NCBI RefSeq assembly: GCF_022758885.1
Contig: NZ_JALEBH010000001.1
Coordinates: 310,001 to 374,000, forward strand
DNA: 64,000 nt
DNA from: Sphingobium sp. BYY-5
GTDB lineage: Bacteria; Pseudomonadota; Alphaproteobacteria; Sphingomonadales; Sphingomonadaceae
Direction of reading: 5' to 3'
Of the stretch, positions 18,903 through 27,931 are shown piece after piece. Below the pieces are notes generated by a model. The model was not told the origin of the DNA. It searched no databases and saw nothing but the letters and a program-made list of their open reading frames with translations. Every line of letters starts with the position of its first letter. Position 1 is the stretch's first letter. The translations under genes were made by a program, and so were the position numbers.

Positions 18903-19310
18903 ATGCCGTCTTCCTCTCCCTTGTTCGTCGTGGCCGTGGCGTTGATCGATGCGGATGGCCGTGTCCTGTTGCAGCAGCGCCCGCCCGGCGGGTCCATGGC
19001 CGGATTATGGGAGTTTCCCGGCGGCAAGGTTGAGCCGGGCGAGACGCCCGAAGCGGCGCTGGTCCGCGAACTGGAGGAGGAGTTGGGCATTCATACCCAT
19101 GAAAGCTGCCTGGCCCCCGCGACCTTCGCCAGCGAGCCGTTGGGCGACCGGCATCTGCTGCTGCTGCTCTATGTCTGCCGCAAATGGCAAGGGATAGCGG
19201 AGGCGCGTCATGCGACGGCGCTGAACTGGGTGCGGCCCGCGCAAATGTATGCGCTGGACATGCCGCCGGCGGACCTGCCGCTGATCGGGTTGCTGGAGGC
19301 GTTGCTATAG
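18903..19310 (+). CDS. mutT: 8-oxo-dGTP diphosphatase (MutT/Nudix)
   Basis: Cleans oxidised dGTP from the nucleotide pool, preventing A:T to C:G changes. The Nudix box is complete: GGKVEPGETPEAALVRELEE followed by ELGI. The upstream LLQQRPPGGSMAGLWEFPGG is typical of MutT. The 135 residues match the usual length. It stands alone between the pilins and a repeat. A looser Nudix role cannot be excluded, but the PGGSMAGLWEFPGGK context favours MutT. Confidence 0.9.
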   Translation: MPSSSPLFVVAVALIDADGRVLLQQRPPGGSMAGLWEFPGGKVEPGETPEAALVRELEEELGIHTHESCLAPATFASEPLGDRHLLLLLYVCRKWQGIAEARHATALNWVRPAQMYALDMPPADLPLIGLLEALL

Positions 19311-19428
19311 GGCTGATGGAGTTTTGGCTCGTACGCTGCGCTATCAGCCTCGTGCAAGACAAAGGCGACTATGGCGTTTGTATAACCCAGGTGGAGCGCG
19401 TCCGAGACGGATCAGAGGTCAATCTTCA

Positions 19429-19545
19429 TCCTCCCCTGTAAGGGGAGGAGGACCACCGAAGGTGATGGAGGGGTGTCCCGCTATCGATGGGATGACACCC
19501 CTCCGTCTGGCCTTCGGCCATCCACCTCCCCTTACAGGGGAGGAT
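19429..19545. repeat. CCTCCCCTGTAAGGGGAGG-type repeat, copy 1
   Basis: The ends ATCCTCCCCTGTAAGGGGAGG and CCTCCCCTTACAGGGGAGGAT are inverted. Between them a second pair of arms surrounds GGGGTGTCC…GGATGACACCCC. A close copy lies at 47985-48104. It fills the middle of the roughly 340-bp gap between mutT and the IS256 element; the rest shows no gene. Confidence 0.8.
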
Positions 19546-19608
19546 TTCTTATGGTTCGTTGCCGTTACCTGGGTTCAGGGAGCGGGTTTGCAAACGCCAT
19601 AGTCGCCA

Positions 19609-19648
19609 AGAAAAAAGGCGAGGCCACCGCCCGGAGGGTGCCTCGCCT
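19609..19648 (-). terminator. terminator probably belonging to bfr, now cut off by IS256
   Basis: On the minus strand, arms AGGCGAGGCACCC and its near-complement (one bulge) are followed by TTTTTTCTTGG. This reads in the direction of bfr and bfd, and no other minus-strand gene lies between. The IS256 target duplication (19646-19653) begins at the base of the stem. Confidence 0.7.
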
Positions 19649-19653
19649 GAATA

Positions 19654-20975
19654 GGGACTGTCAGGAATTCCGTGTGTGGGCGGGCATAATGGGTAAGAAG
19701 GAGACCCTGTATGCCTCGACGCAAGGAGCCGGCGATCCCGGCTGATTTACTCGATCAACTCTTGGCCGGCAGCGATGCCGCCAGTGCGCTCCAGCAGGGC
19801 GGCCTGCTGGATTCATTGAAGAAGGCGCTGGCCGAACGGGCGCTCAACGCCGAGATGGATTACCACCTTGGCGATGCCCCGCAGGTCGGGAACAGCCGCA
19901 ATGGCTATGGCCGCAAGACGGTGGTGACGGACACCGGCAAGATCGAGATCGAGGTGCCGCGCGATCGTCATGCCAGCTTTGATCCGCAACTGATCGCCAA
20001 GTACCAGCGCCGGTTTCCGGGCTTCGACGACAAGATCGTCTCGATGTATGCGCGCGGCATGAGCACACGGGAGATCGTCGGGCACTTGCGCGATCTGTAC
20101 GGTATCGACGTCTCGCCGGACCTGATCTCGACGGTGACCGACGCCGTGCTCGAAGAGGTCGCCGCCTGGCAGGCCCGACCGCTCGATCCGGCCTATCCGC
20201 TGGTTTTCTTCGACGCGATCCGGGTCAAGATCCGTGACGAAGGTCTGGTCCGCAACAAGGCTATCCACATCGCGCTGGGCGTGCGTGCCGATGGCGGCAA
20301 GGTCGTCCTGGGCCTGTGGATCGAGCAGAACGAGGGCGCCAAATTCTGGCTGCGGGTGATGAACGAGCTGAGGAACCGCGGTGTTGAGGACATCATGCTG
20401 GCCGTCGTAGACGGCCTGAAGGGCTTTCCAGAGGCCATCACCGCCGTGTTCCCCGAGGCGATCGTCCAAACCTGCATCGTCCACCTGCTGCGCAACTCGA
20501 TGGACTTCGTGTCGTGGAAGGATCGCAAGGCGCTCGCTGGTGCACTGAAGACCGTCTACCGCGCCACCGATGCCATCGCTGCCGAGGAGGCCCTGACAGC
20601 CTTCGAGGCCGGCGAATGGGGTCGGCGCTATCCTGCGATCGGCCAGAGCTGGCGCCGTGCATGGGCCGAGGTTATCCCGTTCTTTGCCTTCCCCGACGAG
20701 GTCCGCCGCATCGTTTATACGACAAACGCCATCGAGGCGTTGAATGCCCAGCTTCGACGGGCGGTCAGGGCCAGGGGGCACTTTCCCAGCGACGATTCAG
20801 CGACCAAGCTGCTCTATCTGATCTTGAACCGATCCGAGAAAGAGTGGAAAATGCCGCCACGTGAGTGGTCCATGGCCAAGGCCCAGTTCGCCGTGCTGTT
20901 CGGAGAACGCTTCATCAAGGCCATGGCAGCGTAATGTTCAACCGCCCGCCCACACACGGAATTCCTGACAGTCCC
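19654..20975 (+). mobile_element. IS256-family insertion sequence, 1322 bp
   Basis: Perfect 32-bp inverted repeats at 19654-19685 and 20944-20975 begin GGGACTGTCAGGAATTCCG. The 8-bp direct repeat CCTGAATA flanks the element (19646-19653 and 20976-20983), as expected for IS256 transposition. All parts are intact, so the insertion is probably recent and the copy may be active. Confidence 0.96.
19711..20934 (+). CDS. IS256-family (mutator type) transposase
   Basis: DDE transposase of 407 residues. Family blocks are visible: the N-terminal DYHLGDAP and the GKTVVTDTGKIEIEVPRDR-like region, the first Asp in VFFDAIRVKIRDEG, the second in AVVDGLKGFPEAI, the CIVHLLRNSM stretch, and the catalytic Glu-containing region near IVYTTNAIEALNAQLRR. 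Full length with no frame breaks. The ATG is preceded by AAGGAG at 19697-19702. Confidence 0.95.
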   Translation: MPRRKEPAIPADLLDQLLAGSDAASALQQGGLLDSLKKALAERALNAEMDYHLGDAPQVGNSRNGYGRKTVVTDTGKIEIEVPRDRHASFDPQLIAKYQRRFPGFDDKIVSMYARGMSTREIVGHLRDLYGIDVSPDLISTVTDAVLEEVAAWQARPLDPAYPLVFFDAIRVKIRDEGLVRNKAIHIALGVRADGGKVVLGLWIEQNEGAKFWLRVMNELRNRGVEDIMLAVVDGLKGFPEAITAVFPEAIVQTCIVHLLRNSMDFVSWKDRKALAGALKTVYRATDAIAAEEALTAFEAGEWGRRYPAIGQSWRRAWAEVIPFFAFPDEVRRIVYTTNAIEALNAQLRRAVRARGHFPSDDSATKLLYLILNRSEKEWKMPPREWSMAKAQFAVLFGERFIKAMAA

Positions 20976-21013
20976 CCTGAATATGGGCCGCGATGGTCGT
21001 TTCGTGCCAGATT

Positions 21014-21079
21014 GTTCCCCGGCGCAGGCCGGGGTCCAACTCCACGGTTCGAACTGGGCCCCGGCCTGCGCCGGGGAAC
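21014..21079. repeat. GTTCCCCGGCGCAGGCCGGGG hairpin repeat
   Basis: Arms GTTCCCCGGCGCAGGCCGGGG (21014 on) and CCCCGGCCTGCGCCGGGGAAC (to 21079) are inverted copies about 25 bp apart. It lies just after the bfr stop. Related short hairpins sit at 16618-16641 and 46021-46046. Confidence 0.75.
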
Positions 21080-21095
21080 AGACGCAAGCCCGCTA

Positions 21096-21575
21096 TCAGT
21101 CCTCGGCGGCCTTGCTCTGCAACTGGATATAATTCTGGATGCCCATGCGTTCGATCATCTCGAACTGGGTTTCCAGCGTGTCGACATGCTCTTCCTCGCT
21201 TTCGAGGATGTACTGGAACAGGTCGCGGCTGACGAAGTCGCGGATCGATTCGCAATAGGCGATCGCGTCGCGCAGCACCGGCAGCGCCTCATATTCCAGT
21301 TCCAGGTCGGACTTGAGAATTTCTTCCACCGTCTCGCCGATCTTGAGGCGACCGAGCAACTGGAAGTTGGGCAGGCCGTCGAGGAACAGGATGCGCTCCG
21401 CCACCTTGTCGGCGTGCTTCATCTCGTCGATCGATTCGGAATATTCGAACTTGGCCAGCTTCTCGATGCCCCAATGGTTGAGCATACGATAGTGGAGGAA
21501 ATATTGGTTGATCGCGGTCAGCTCATTCTTGAGCACCTCGTTCAGATAGTCGATTACCTTCGGGTCGCCCTTCAT
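21096..21575 (-). CDS. bfr: bacterioferritin
   Basis: Haem-containing 24-mer iron store with a di-iron ferroxidase site. The 159 residues include Met52 (SIDEMKHAD), the axial haem ligand that separates bacterioferritin from plain ferritin. Ferroxidase ligands are visible as Glu18, Glu51 and His54, with later Glu and His in LELEYEA and [11 protein letters not shown]. bfd lies 149 bp upstream on the same strand, a common pairing for storage and release. Its terminator appears displaced by an IS256 insertion. Iron-dependent regulation is likely, but I could not identify a convincing box. Confidence 0.95.
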   Translation of the reverse strand: MKGDPKVIDYLNEVLKNELTAINQYFLHYRMLNHWGIEKLAKFEYSESIDEMKHADKVAERILFLDGLPNFQLLGRLKIGETVEEILKSDLELEYEALPVLRDAIAYCESIRDFVSRDLFQYILESEEEHVDTLETQFEMIERMGIQNYIQLQSKAAED

Positions 21576-21724
21576 GGCGTTATACTCCGGCTGATTTGGG
21601 AACGCCGGGATTATAGGCGCAATGCACCTGGCTGTTAAGATGAAAACCCTTGAAAATCAGGGATTTTTTACTGCGCTATTGCGTCGGGTTCGCGATTATT
21701 TCGTGCGCATGATTTGCAATGTAA

Positions 21725-21895
21725 TCAGGCCGACGCCCGTTCCGCGGCGATGATGGTGCGCGCGAAGGATACGCATTGGCCGCATTTGGGTCGGCGGCCG
21801 AAGCGGGCATAGGCGCTGCACGGCGTGTCGGCGCCGTCGCGCGCCGCTTCCCGCAAGTCCCTTTCACGAATGGCATTACACACGCAGACAACCAT
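21725..21895 (-). CDS. bfd: bacterioferritin-associated ferredoxin
   Basis: Small [2Fe-2S] protein that reduces bacterioferritin to release iron. The 56 residues have the Bfd cysteine pattern: Cys4-x-Cys6 near the N-terminus and Cys38-x2-Cys41 near the C-terminus, plus one extra Cys26. The N-terminus MVVCVCNAIRERDLREAA is typical. The frame extends upstream to 22012, but the ATG at 21895 begins the family core. bfr follows on the same strand. A weak inverted TGAT…ATCA at about 21931-21955 might be an iron operator; I do not rely on it. Confidence 0.92.
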   Translation of the reverse strand: MVVCVCNAIRERDLREAARDGADTPCSAYARFGRRPKCGQCVSFARTIIAAERASA

Positions 21896-21954
21896 CGAGG
21901 CTCTTCTCCTGATAGCGGAGAGATAGCGTGCCTGATAATAGGTCGCAATAGTAA

Positions 21955-23196
21955 TCAGCCGCTTCTGCGAATCTTTTGCACCTTGCCCTGGCTCAGGCTG
22001 CGCCACAGCCATTCGGCCGGACCCATCGCGAATCGAGTCGCATAGGGTTGCGACCAGAGCAGCATCGCCGCCCAGGCGCCGATCACGAACAGCGGCAGCA
22101 CCGCTGGACGGACATGGGCGAAGAAGCCCAGGCCCCAGCCGTAGAAGATGGCGGTCATGACCAGGCTGGTGCCCAGATAGTTGCTGAGCGTCATGCGCCC
22201 CGCCGCAGCGATCCGGCCGACAAGGGGATTATCCTTGTGGCGCGCCAGCAGCCAGAGGATCAGCGCCGCCCAGCCGACCGTCAGCGGAATGCGGAATGGC
22301 AGCGACCAGGCCAGCGCCGCGCCATAGGTGGGAAGGGGCGCGAAACCGCTCCACCACGCCCACAGCGCCAGCGCGGTCATGGGCGGCACGCCGATCAGGA
22401 AGCAATGGCGCGCGGTCCGCCGATATTGCTCCGCGTCCCAGCCGCCGGTCAGGAAGCGGCCCTTCAGCATCGCCATGCCCAGCAACATGAAGCCCAGCGT
22501 CTCGAACCCATTGAACAACAGTCCCCAGAGCCAGTCGGTCGGGAAACCGGCCAGTTTCGTCTGGAGGATGGTGGAAAGGCCGCTGCGATAGGTAGCGATC
22601 TCGACTTGCGTGGCTGGGTCGGCGGGATCGGACAGGACGGCCATGAAGGCGGCGAAGCCTTCCCGCGTGGCGGCGCTGGCATCAACCCCGGTGGCGGCAT
22701 GGCCCCAGAGATAGAGGCTGCCGATGAAGGCGGTGACCAGCAGGAACTGGAGCAGGAAGAAGAGGAAGGCGCGCTTGACCAGATCCAGCGGCTGCAAATG
22801 GACGAAGAGCAGGGCGAACAGGCTGGCGATCGCATAGACCCGCAAGATATCGCCCCACCACAGCAGGAAGAAATGCGCGCAGCCGATGACGAACAGCCAT
22901 CCGGCGCGGATCATCTGCGTCCGGCGGCCGTCGTGGCCCGCCATCTCCTCCTTGTCGATCAGCAGCAGCATCGACGCGCCGAACAGCAGGGCGAACAGGC
23001 CGCGCATCTTGCCGTCGACGAAGATCAGGCTGACCGCCCAGAAGGCAATATCCCCGGCCGAAGGCGATCCCGCCACCGCCGGGTTGAAATAGGCGTTCTG
23101 CGGCAGGGCGAAGGCGGTGATGTTCATCCACACGATGCCCATCACCGCGCAGCCGCGCAGCACGTCCATGGCGGGGATGCGGGGGGAGGCGGTCAT
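21955..23196 (-). CDS. DUF418 family membrane protein
   Basis: Polytopic inner membrane protein related to YeiB. About 413 residues with some ten hydrophobic segments. The N-terminal DVLRGCAVMGIVWMNITAFALP is the DUF418 signature, and the C-terminal half holds the DUF418 core (GRMTLSNYLGTSLVMTAIFYGWGLG). Members are often described as acyltransferase-like, but no function is settled. It starts about 50 bp from the divergent methyltransferase gene. Confidence 0.85.
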   Translation of the reverse strand: MTASPRIPAMDVLRGCAVMGIVWMNITAFALPQNAYFNPAVAGSPSAGDIAFWAVSLIFVDGKMRGLFALLFGASMLLLIDKEEMAGHDGRRTQMIRAGWLFVIGCAHFFLLWWGDILRVYAIASLFALLFVHLQPLDLVKRAFLFFLLQFLLVTAFIGSLYLWGHAATGVDASAATREGFAAFMAVLSDPADPATQVEIATYRSGLSTILQTKLAGFPTDWLWGLLFNGFETLGFMLLGMAMLKGRFLTGGWDAEQYRRTARHCFLIGVPPMTALALWAWWSGFAPLPTYGAALAWSLPFRIPLTVGWAALILWLLARHKDNPLVGRIAAAGRMTLSNYLGTSLVMTAIFYGWGLGFFAHVRPAVLPLFVIGAWAAMLLWSQPYATRFAMGPAEWLWRSLSQGKVQKIRRSG

Positions 23197-23245
23197 GCGG
23201 CGGCGGTTCCTTTGAGGGGCTGGTCAGAGCGCCAAGGCTCTGCCA

Positions 23246-24031
23246 ATGCGCCTAGCCATGAATGACGCCCGCAAGCAACGGATAAGCGACGCCTTCGGCG
23301 CGGCGGCCGGGCAGTATGAGGCCCATGCCGGGCCGCAGCGGCTGGCGGCGACGCTGGTCGCCGACCTTGCCCGGCGGCAGAAGCCGGACGGCGGGGCGCG
23401 CATATTGGAAATCGGCTGCGGCACCGGCTTTCTCACCCGCGACATCCAGGCCCGCTGGCCCGGCGCGGAGTTGATCGCGACCGATATTTCTCCCCGGATG
23501 CTGGAGCAGGCTGCATCGCACGGCCGGGTTGCTGGCCGGTTCCTCACCATGGATGGCGAAGCGCCACCCTTTGACGGGCCATGGTTCGACCTGATCCTGT
23601 CCAGCCTGGCCTTCCAGTGGTTTGATGACCTGCCGGTGGCGATCGAACGGCTGGCGGGCCTGTTGCGGCCGGGCGGCAGCCTGATCTTCTCGACCATGGG
23701 GCAGGGTAGCTTCGCTACCTGGCGCGCAGCTCATGTGGCTTGCGGGTTGGAGGGCGGCGTGCCCGCCTATCCCACGCTCGATGCGCTGCGCGCGATGCTG
23801 GCGGGCCATGACGATGCGTTCGCCTTCGAAGAGACGGTAGTGCTGGAGACGACGGGTGCGCGTGCGCTGCTGGCGCATCTCAAGGGGATTGGCGCTGTGG
23901 TGCCGAACGAAGCGCATCGGCCACTGGGACCGGCCGCGCTGCGCCGGGTGATGGCGGCCTATGACGCGGCGGGCGGTCGCGACGTCTATCAATTGCTGCT
24001 GGGCCGGGTGACGCGCGCCGATCGGCCCTAG
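23246..24031 (+). CDS. SAM-dependent methyltransferase, BioC-like
   Basis: Class I methyltransferase of 261 residues. The N-terminal RISDAFGAAAGQYEAHAG is typical of BioC, which methylates malonyl-ACP to start biotin synthesis. SAM motif I is ILEIGCGTGFLT; motif II region is LIATDISPRML; DLILSSLAFQWFDD resembles the BioC substrate region. The ATG at 23246 has AAGG about 8 bp upstream; ATG at 23258 is an alternative. No other bio gene is in the window, so BioC is a good but not certain call. Confidence 0.8.
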   Translation: MRLAMNDARKQRISDAFGAAAGQYEAHAGPQRLAATLVADLARRQKPDGGARILEIGCGTGFLTRDIQARWPGAELIATDISPRMLEQAASHGRVAGRFLTMDGEAPPFDGPWFDLILSSLAFQWFDDLPVAIERLAGLLRPGGSLIFSTMGQGSFATWRAAHVACGLEGGVPAYPTLDALRAMLAGHDDAFAFEETVVLETTGARALLAHLKGIGAVVPNEAHRPLGPAALRRVMAAYDAAGGRDVYQLLLGRVTRADRP

Positions 24032-24035
24032 GATA

Positions 24036-24533
24036 TTATCGCAAAGTGCGTATGCGCGAAGGATAGGCCCGGCGCGCGGCGATCCGGGCGATGGGCAGGC
24101 CGACGAGGATGCAGTGGGAGAAAAGCTGGTTGCCGATGCCCCAGGCAATCTTTCCGATCGGTTGCCCGGCATAGGCATCGGGCAGCCAGAGCGCGGGCCA
24201 GCGCGTCGGCCGGACCAGCCAATACATGATGATCCAGAGCAGCAGGCCGTAGAGCAGACCGGCAAGGATGGGATGGCGTCGAAGGCTGGGGCTACGCCGG
24301 GCCACGGCCATATAGGCGGCGGCCATGCAGGCGATGATCGCGAAATGGACAGCCAGACCGACCAAGGCCCAGAGCCAGGCGGGTTCCCCCTTGGCGCCGC
24401 CGCCGAACGGGCCACTCGCGACGAATTGCAGCACGGCGAGCGGAGACATGCCTGCCATACCGGCGAAGATGAAGGCGGACAGAATGTCGAGCGTGCCGGC
24501 GACCAACGTCGCCTGGATGATCCTCTCGCGCAT
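24036..24533 (-). CDS. membrane protein of unknown function, 165 aa
   Basis: Four predicted membrane segments: TLDILSAFIFAGMAGMSPLAVLQF, LWALVGLAVHFAIIACMAAAYM, ILAGLLYGLLLWIIMYWLV and the C-terminal FSHCILVGLPIARIAA. A loop with PTRWPALWLPDAYAGQPIGK carries conserved-looking aromatic residues. No catalytic motif. It is convergent with the methyltransferase gene, ending 5 bp away. Function unknown. Confidence 0.75.
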   Translation of the reverse strand: MRERIIQATLVAGTLDILSAFIFAGMAGMSPLAVLQFVASGPFGGGAKGEPAWLWALVGLAVHFAIIACMAAAYMAVARRSPSLRRHPILAGLLYGLLLWIIMYWLVRPTRWPALWLPDAYAGQPIGKIAWGIGNQLFSHCILVGLPIARIAARRAYPSRIRTLR

Positions 24534-24601
24534 AAGGTGCTCCCTTATTTGTGGGACGGATCATGACAGATTGAGAGGGGATTGTCTTGATGGGGCGAAT
24601 G

Positions 24602-24916
24602 TCAGTCGGGTAGTCGTTCGAAACCCATGCCGATCGCCAGATCGTCCCAATGTGGGTTCAGTTCCTCGATTAGCGCAATTTCCCAGGCGCGATTCCATTT
24701 CTTGAGCCGCTTCTCACGAAGGATCGCTTCGTCCATCGTGCCATGTTGTTCGAACCACATCAGCCGGTTCACGCCATGGTCATGGGTGAAACCCGGAACT
24801 GCGCCGATCCGGTGCTGGTGGACACGCTGGATCAGGTCAGACGTGACGCCGATATAGAGCGTGCCGTTGCGCTTGCTGGCAAGGATATAAACGCAAGGCT
24901 GACGGATGCGATGCAT
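24602..24916 (-). CDS. GIY-YIG domain protein
   Basis: Single-domain GIY-YIG nuclease-like protein of 104 residues. The two signature strands read VYILASKRNGTLYIGVTS, followed by QRVHQHRIGAVPGFT and NRLMWFEQHG; the conserved Arg and the later Glu (EAILREKRLKKW) are present. Such stand-alone proteins are common and widely shared among bacteria, often beside repeats, as here (24934). The physiological role is not known. Confidence 0.88.
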   Translation of the reverse strand: MHRIRQPCVYILASKRNGTLYIGVTSDLIQRVHQHRIGAVPGFTHDHGVNRLMWFEQHGTMDEAILREKRLKKWNRAWEIALIEELNPHWDDLAIGMGFERLPD

Positions 24917-24933
24917 CCGTTCTTGTTACATGC

Positions 24934-25023
24934 CCGTCGTTCCCGCGAAAGCGGGAACCTATCTCGCCCTCGGCAATCCAGTCGCGTAACGAGAATTGGG
25001 TCCCCGCCTGCGCGGGGACGACG
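24934..25023. repeat. CGTCGTTCCCGCG hairpin repeat
   Basis: Outer arms CGTCGTTCCCGCGAAAGCGGGAA and TCCCCGCCTGCGCGGGGACGACG surround a non-palindromic middle of about 45 bp. Same family as 36234-36322 and 51969-52056. It fills the gap before the purL stop. Confidence 0.75.
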
Positions 25024-25035
25024 GAGGAGGGTGGG

Positions 25036-27213
25036 TTAAAGTTCCGCGTCCATCAGGGCCGGGAAGAAGCCTTCATGGGCACTGCGCAGCGCGTCGAGCG
25101 AGACGCCAGCGACGTTGGCGCCGCCTGTCGTGCCGATCTTCACCGCGCCTGCAATCTCGACGCCCGCCGGGGCTGCGACGATGTAGCGACCCTGATCCTC
25201 TCCGAAGGCGGATGCTGTGGTCAATGCGATGTCGAGCGTCGCACCGATCTTCCCGGCCAGCGCCATTTCCGCGACCGTGACCAGAAGGCCGCCGTCCGAA
25301 ATGTCATGGACCGCGTTGACCTTGCCTTCCGCGACCAGCGCGCGGACGGTGTCGCCATGGGCGCGTTCAACGGTCAGATCGACCTTGGGCGCGTCGCCGG
25401 CTTCGCGGCCCGCAATCTCGCGCAGCCAGATTGACTGGCCAAGATGGCCACCTTCTCCGCCGATCAGCCAGATCGCGTCGCCTTCCGCCTTGAACGCCAC
25501 GGTCGCCATGACGTCCACATCCTTCAGCAACCCGATGCCGCCGATCGCCGGGGTCGGCAGGATCGCGCTGCCGCCGCCGGTCGCCTTGCTCTCATTGTAG
25601 AGCGAGACATTGCCCGACACGATCGGGAAGTCGAGCGCGCGGCAGGCGTCGCCCATGCCGTCCAGGCAGCCGGTAAGCTGCGCCATGATCTCGGGCCGCT
25701 GGGGGTTGGCGAAGTTCAGACAGTTGGTGACGGCCAGCGGGGTCGCGCCGACCGCGCTCAAATTGCGATAGCATTCGGCGATCGCCTGCTTGCCGCCTTC
25801 ATAGGGATCGGCATAGCAATAGCGCGGCGTGCAGTCGGTGCTGATCGCAATGCCCTTTTGGCTGCCATGGACGCGCACCACGGCGGCGTCGCCGCCCGGA
25901 CGCTGCACCGTGTCGGCGCCGACCATATGGTCATATTGCTCCCAGATCCAGCGGCGGCTGGCGATGTCGGGTGACCCCATCAGCTTCACCAGATCCGCGC
26001 CGATGTCGGTGCTCTCGGTGATCTCGCCCAGCGGCTGGACCCCCGACCAGCGCTTATAGTCGTCCTTCGGCATCGACGGACGGTCGTAGAGCGGCGCGTC
26101 GTCGGCGAGCGGGGCGAGGGGGATGTCGCAGACGATCTCGCCCTTATGCTCCAGCACCATGCGGCCGGTGTCGGTGACATGACCGATCACCGCGAAATCC
26201 AGCTCCCACTTGCGGAAGATGCTTTCCGCGAAATCTTCGCGACCGGGCTGCAGCACCATGAGCATCCGCTCCTGGCTTTCCGACAGCATCATTTCATAGG
26301 TGGTCATGCCGGTTTCGCGCTGTGGCACGTCGTCCATCTTCAAATGGATGCCGACCCCGCCCTTCGATGCCATCTCGACGCTGGAGGAGGTGAGGCCCGC
26401 CGCGCCCATATCCTGAATCGCGACGATCGCATCGGACGCCATCAGTTCCAGGCACGCCTCGATCAGCAGCTTTTCGGTGAACGGGTCGCCGACCTGCACG
26501 GTCGGGCGTTTGGCGTCGGCGTCGTCGCCGAAGTCAGCGCTGGCCATGGTCGCGCCATGGATGCCGTCGCGGCCGGTCTTCGACCCGACATAGACGATCG
26601 GATTGCCGATGCCGGACGCGGCGCTGTAGAAAATCTTGTCGGTGTCTGCGATGCCCACGGTCATTGCATTGACCAGGATATTGCCGTCATAGGCGGGGTG
26701 GAAATTCACCTCGCCGCCCACGGTCGGCACGCCCACGCAATTGCCATAGCCGCCGATGCCATGCACCACGCCGCTGATGAGATGCTTCATCTTCGGGTGA
26801 TCGGGACGGCCAAAGCGCAGCGCGTTCATGTTCGCCACCGGGCGTGCGCCCATGGTGAAGACGTCGCGCAGGATGCCGCCCACGCCGGTTGCCGCACCCT
26901 GATAGGGTTCGATGTAGGACGGGTGGTTGTGGCTCTCCATCTTGAAGATGGCGGCCTGCCCATCGCCGATATCGACCACGCCCGCATTCTCGCCGGGGCC
27001 GCAAATGACCTGCGGACCCTTGGTCGGCAGCTTCATCAGATGGATCTTGGAGCTCTTATAGCTGCAATGTTCCGACCACATGACCGAGAAGATGCCGAGT
27101 TCGGTCAGGTTCGGCTCGCGGCCGAGGGCGCTGCGAACGCGGTCATATTCTTCCGGGCTGAGGCCATGTTCGGCGACGACTTCCGGGGTGATCTGGGTGG
27201 CGGTGCTGGACAT
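25036..27213 (-). CDS. purL: phosphoribosylformylglycinamidine synthase subunit PurL
   Basis: Makes FGAM from FGAR, ATP and glutamine-derived ammonia in purine synthesis. At 725 residues this is the small PurL, which works with separate PurQ (glutaminase) and PurS; neither is in the window. Visible blocks: [10 protein letters not shown] near the N-terminus, [10 protein letters not shown], the GGVGGI-type ATP site ([20 protein letters not shown]), [15 protein letters not shown], and NVSLYNES in the second half. Complete. ccmB ends 70 bp upstream; co-transcription is possible but not shown. Confidence 0.97.
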   Translation of the reverse strand: MSSTATQITPEVVAEHGLSPEEYDRVRSALGREPNLTELGIFSVMWSEHCSYKSSKIHLMKLPTKGPQVICGPGENAGVVDIGDGQAAIFKMESHNHPSYIEPYQGAATGVGGILRDVFTMGARPVANMNALRFGRPDHPKMKHLISGVVHGIGGYGNCVGVPTVGGEVNFHPAYDGNILVNAMTVGIADTDKIFYSAASGIGNPIVYVGSKTGRDGIHGATMASADFGDDADAKRPTVQVGDPFTEKLLIEACLELMASDAIVAIQDMGAAGLTSSSVEMASKGGVGIHLKMDDVPQRETGMTTYEMMLSESQERMLMVLQPGREDFAESIFRKWELDFAVIGHVTDTGRMVLEHKGEIVCDIPLAPLADDAPLYDRPSMPKDDYKRWSGVQPLGEITESTDIGADLVKLMGSPDIASRRWIWEQYDHMVGADTVQRPGGDAAVVRVHGSQKGIAISTDCTPRYCYADPYEGGKQAIAECYRNLSAVGATPLAVTNCLNFANPQRPEIMAQLTGCLDGMGDACRALDFPIVSGNVSLYNESKATGGGSAILPTPAIGGIGLLKDVDVMATVAFKAEGDAIWLIGGEGGHLGQSIWLREIAGREAGDAPKVDLTVERAHGDTVRALVAEGKVNAVHDISDGGLLVTVAEMALAGKIGATLDIALTTASAFGEDQGRYIVAAPAGVEIAGAVKIGTTGGANVAGVSLDALRSAHEGFFPALMDAEL

Positions 27214-27283
27214 GAGCGCGCCTTTAACGACGGTGCGGGCGAATCACAATGGTAGGTGTAGGACGGATATGCCTTTCCGCACT

Positions 27284-27931
27284 TCATTCGCGCCCGGCGC
27301 GGATTGCCGCGCCGCCGGCGAAGGGCGTGATGGCCACCAGTAGCAGGGATGCCGCGCCCAGGAATTTGAGCGCCGCGCCACTACCGTCGCCCAGCGTCCC
27401 CGCTCCGAAGATCAGCAACGGCACCGCCAGCGGCAGCGCGAGTAACCCCGCCAGCGCACCGCTCGACCGCAGCCCTGCGGTCAGCGTCGCCACCAGCAGC
27501 CCCAGTGCGGCCAGCGCGGGTGTTCCGATCAGCAGTCCCAGTTCCAGTTTCAGGATCGTGCCGATTTCCAGCTTCAACAGGGCGGCGGCGGGCAGGGTGG
27601 CGATCATCAGCGGGGGACCAAAGCCCAGCCAGTGGGCGATCAACCGCGCCGTCACCACCATTTCTTCACCGATGCCGCGCAGCGCGATCTGGTCCAGCAC
27701 GCCCGCTTGCGTGTCCGGTGCGATGAGCCGGTCGACCGGCAGCAGGCTGGCGAGCAGCGCCGCGATCCACAGCATTCCCCCGCCGGTTCGCGCCAGCAAC
27801 GCCGCGTCCGGCCCGACCGCGAAGGGATAGAGGCTGGCAACCAGCAACAGGAAAGCGATCGGCAGCCACAGACCGGCCGATCGCCATGCCTGGGTCAGGT
27901 CGCGGCGGCCGAGCAGCCAGAGCGTCCTCAT
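27284..27931 (-). CDS. ccmB: haem exporter membrane protein CcmB
   Basis: Permease of the CcmAB transporter that drives release of holo-CcmE in cytochrome c maturation. The 215 residues hold six hydrophobic segments; LWLLGRRDLTQAWRS is the CcmB N-terminal block and GMLWIAALLASLLPVDR the usual periplasmic entry. The ATG overlaps the ccmA TGA as ATGA, so the subunits are translated together. Other ccm genes (ccmC, ccmE, ccmF) are not in the window. Confidence 0.92.
   Translation of the reverse strand: MRTLWLLGRRDLTQAWRSAGLWLPIAFLLLVASLYPFAVGPDAALLARTGGGMLWIAALLASLLPVDRLIAPDTQAGVLDQIALRGIGEEMVVTARLIAHWLGFGPPLMIATLPAAALLKLEIGTILKLELGLLIGTPALAALGLLVATLTAGLRSSGALAGLLALPLAVPLLIFGAGTLGDGSGAALKFLGAASLLLVAITPFAGGAAIRAGRE

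Noticed and set aside
21925..21960. Fur or Irr box before bfd
   Set aside because: Only the outer TGAT…ATCA is symmetrical; the centre does not match a known box, so it is not listed as a feature.
21976..23265. A 429-codon open frame antisense to the DUF418 gene
   Set aside because: Low-complexity Gln/Glu/Arg-rich translation, opposite to a clear multi-helix membrane protein.
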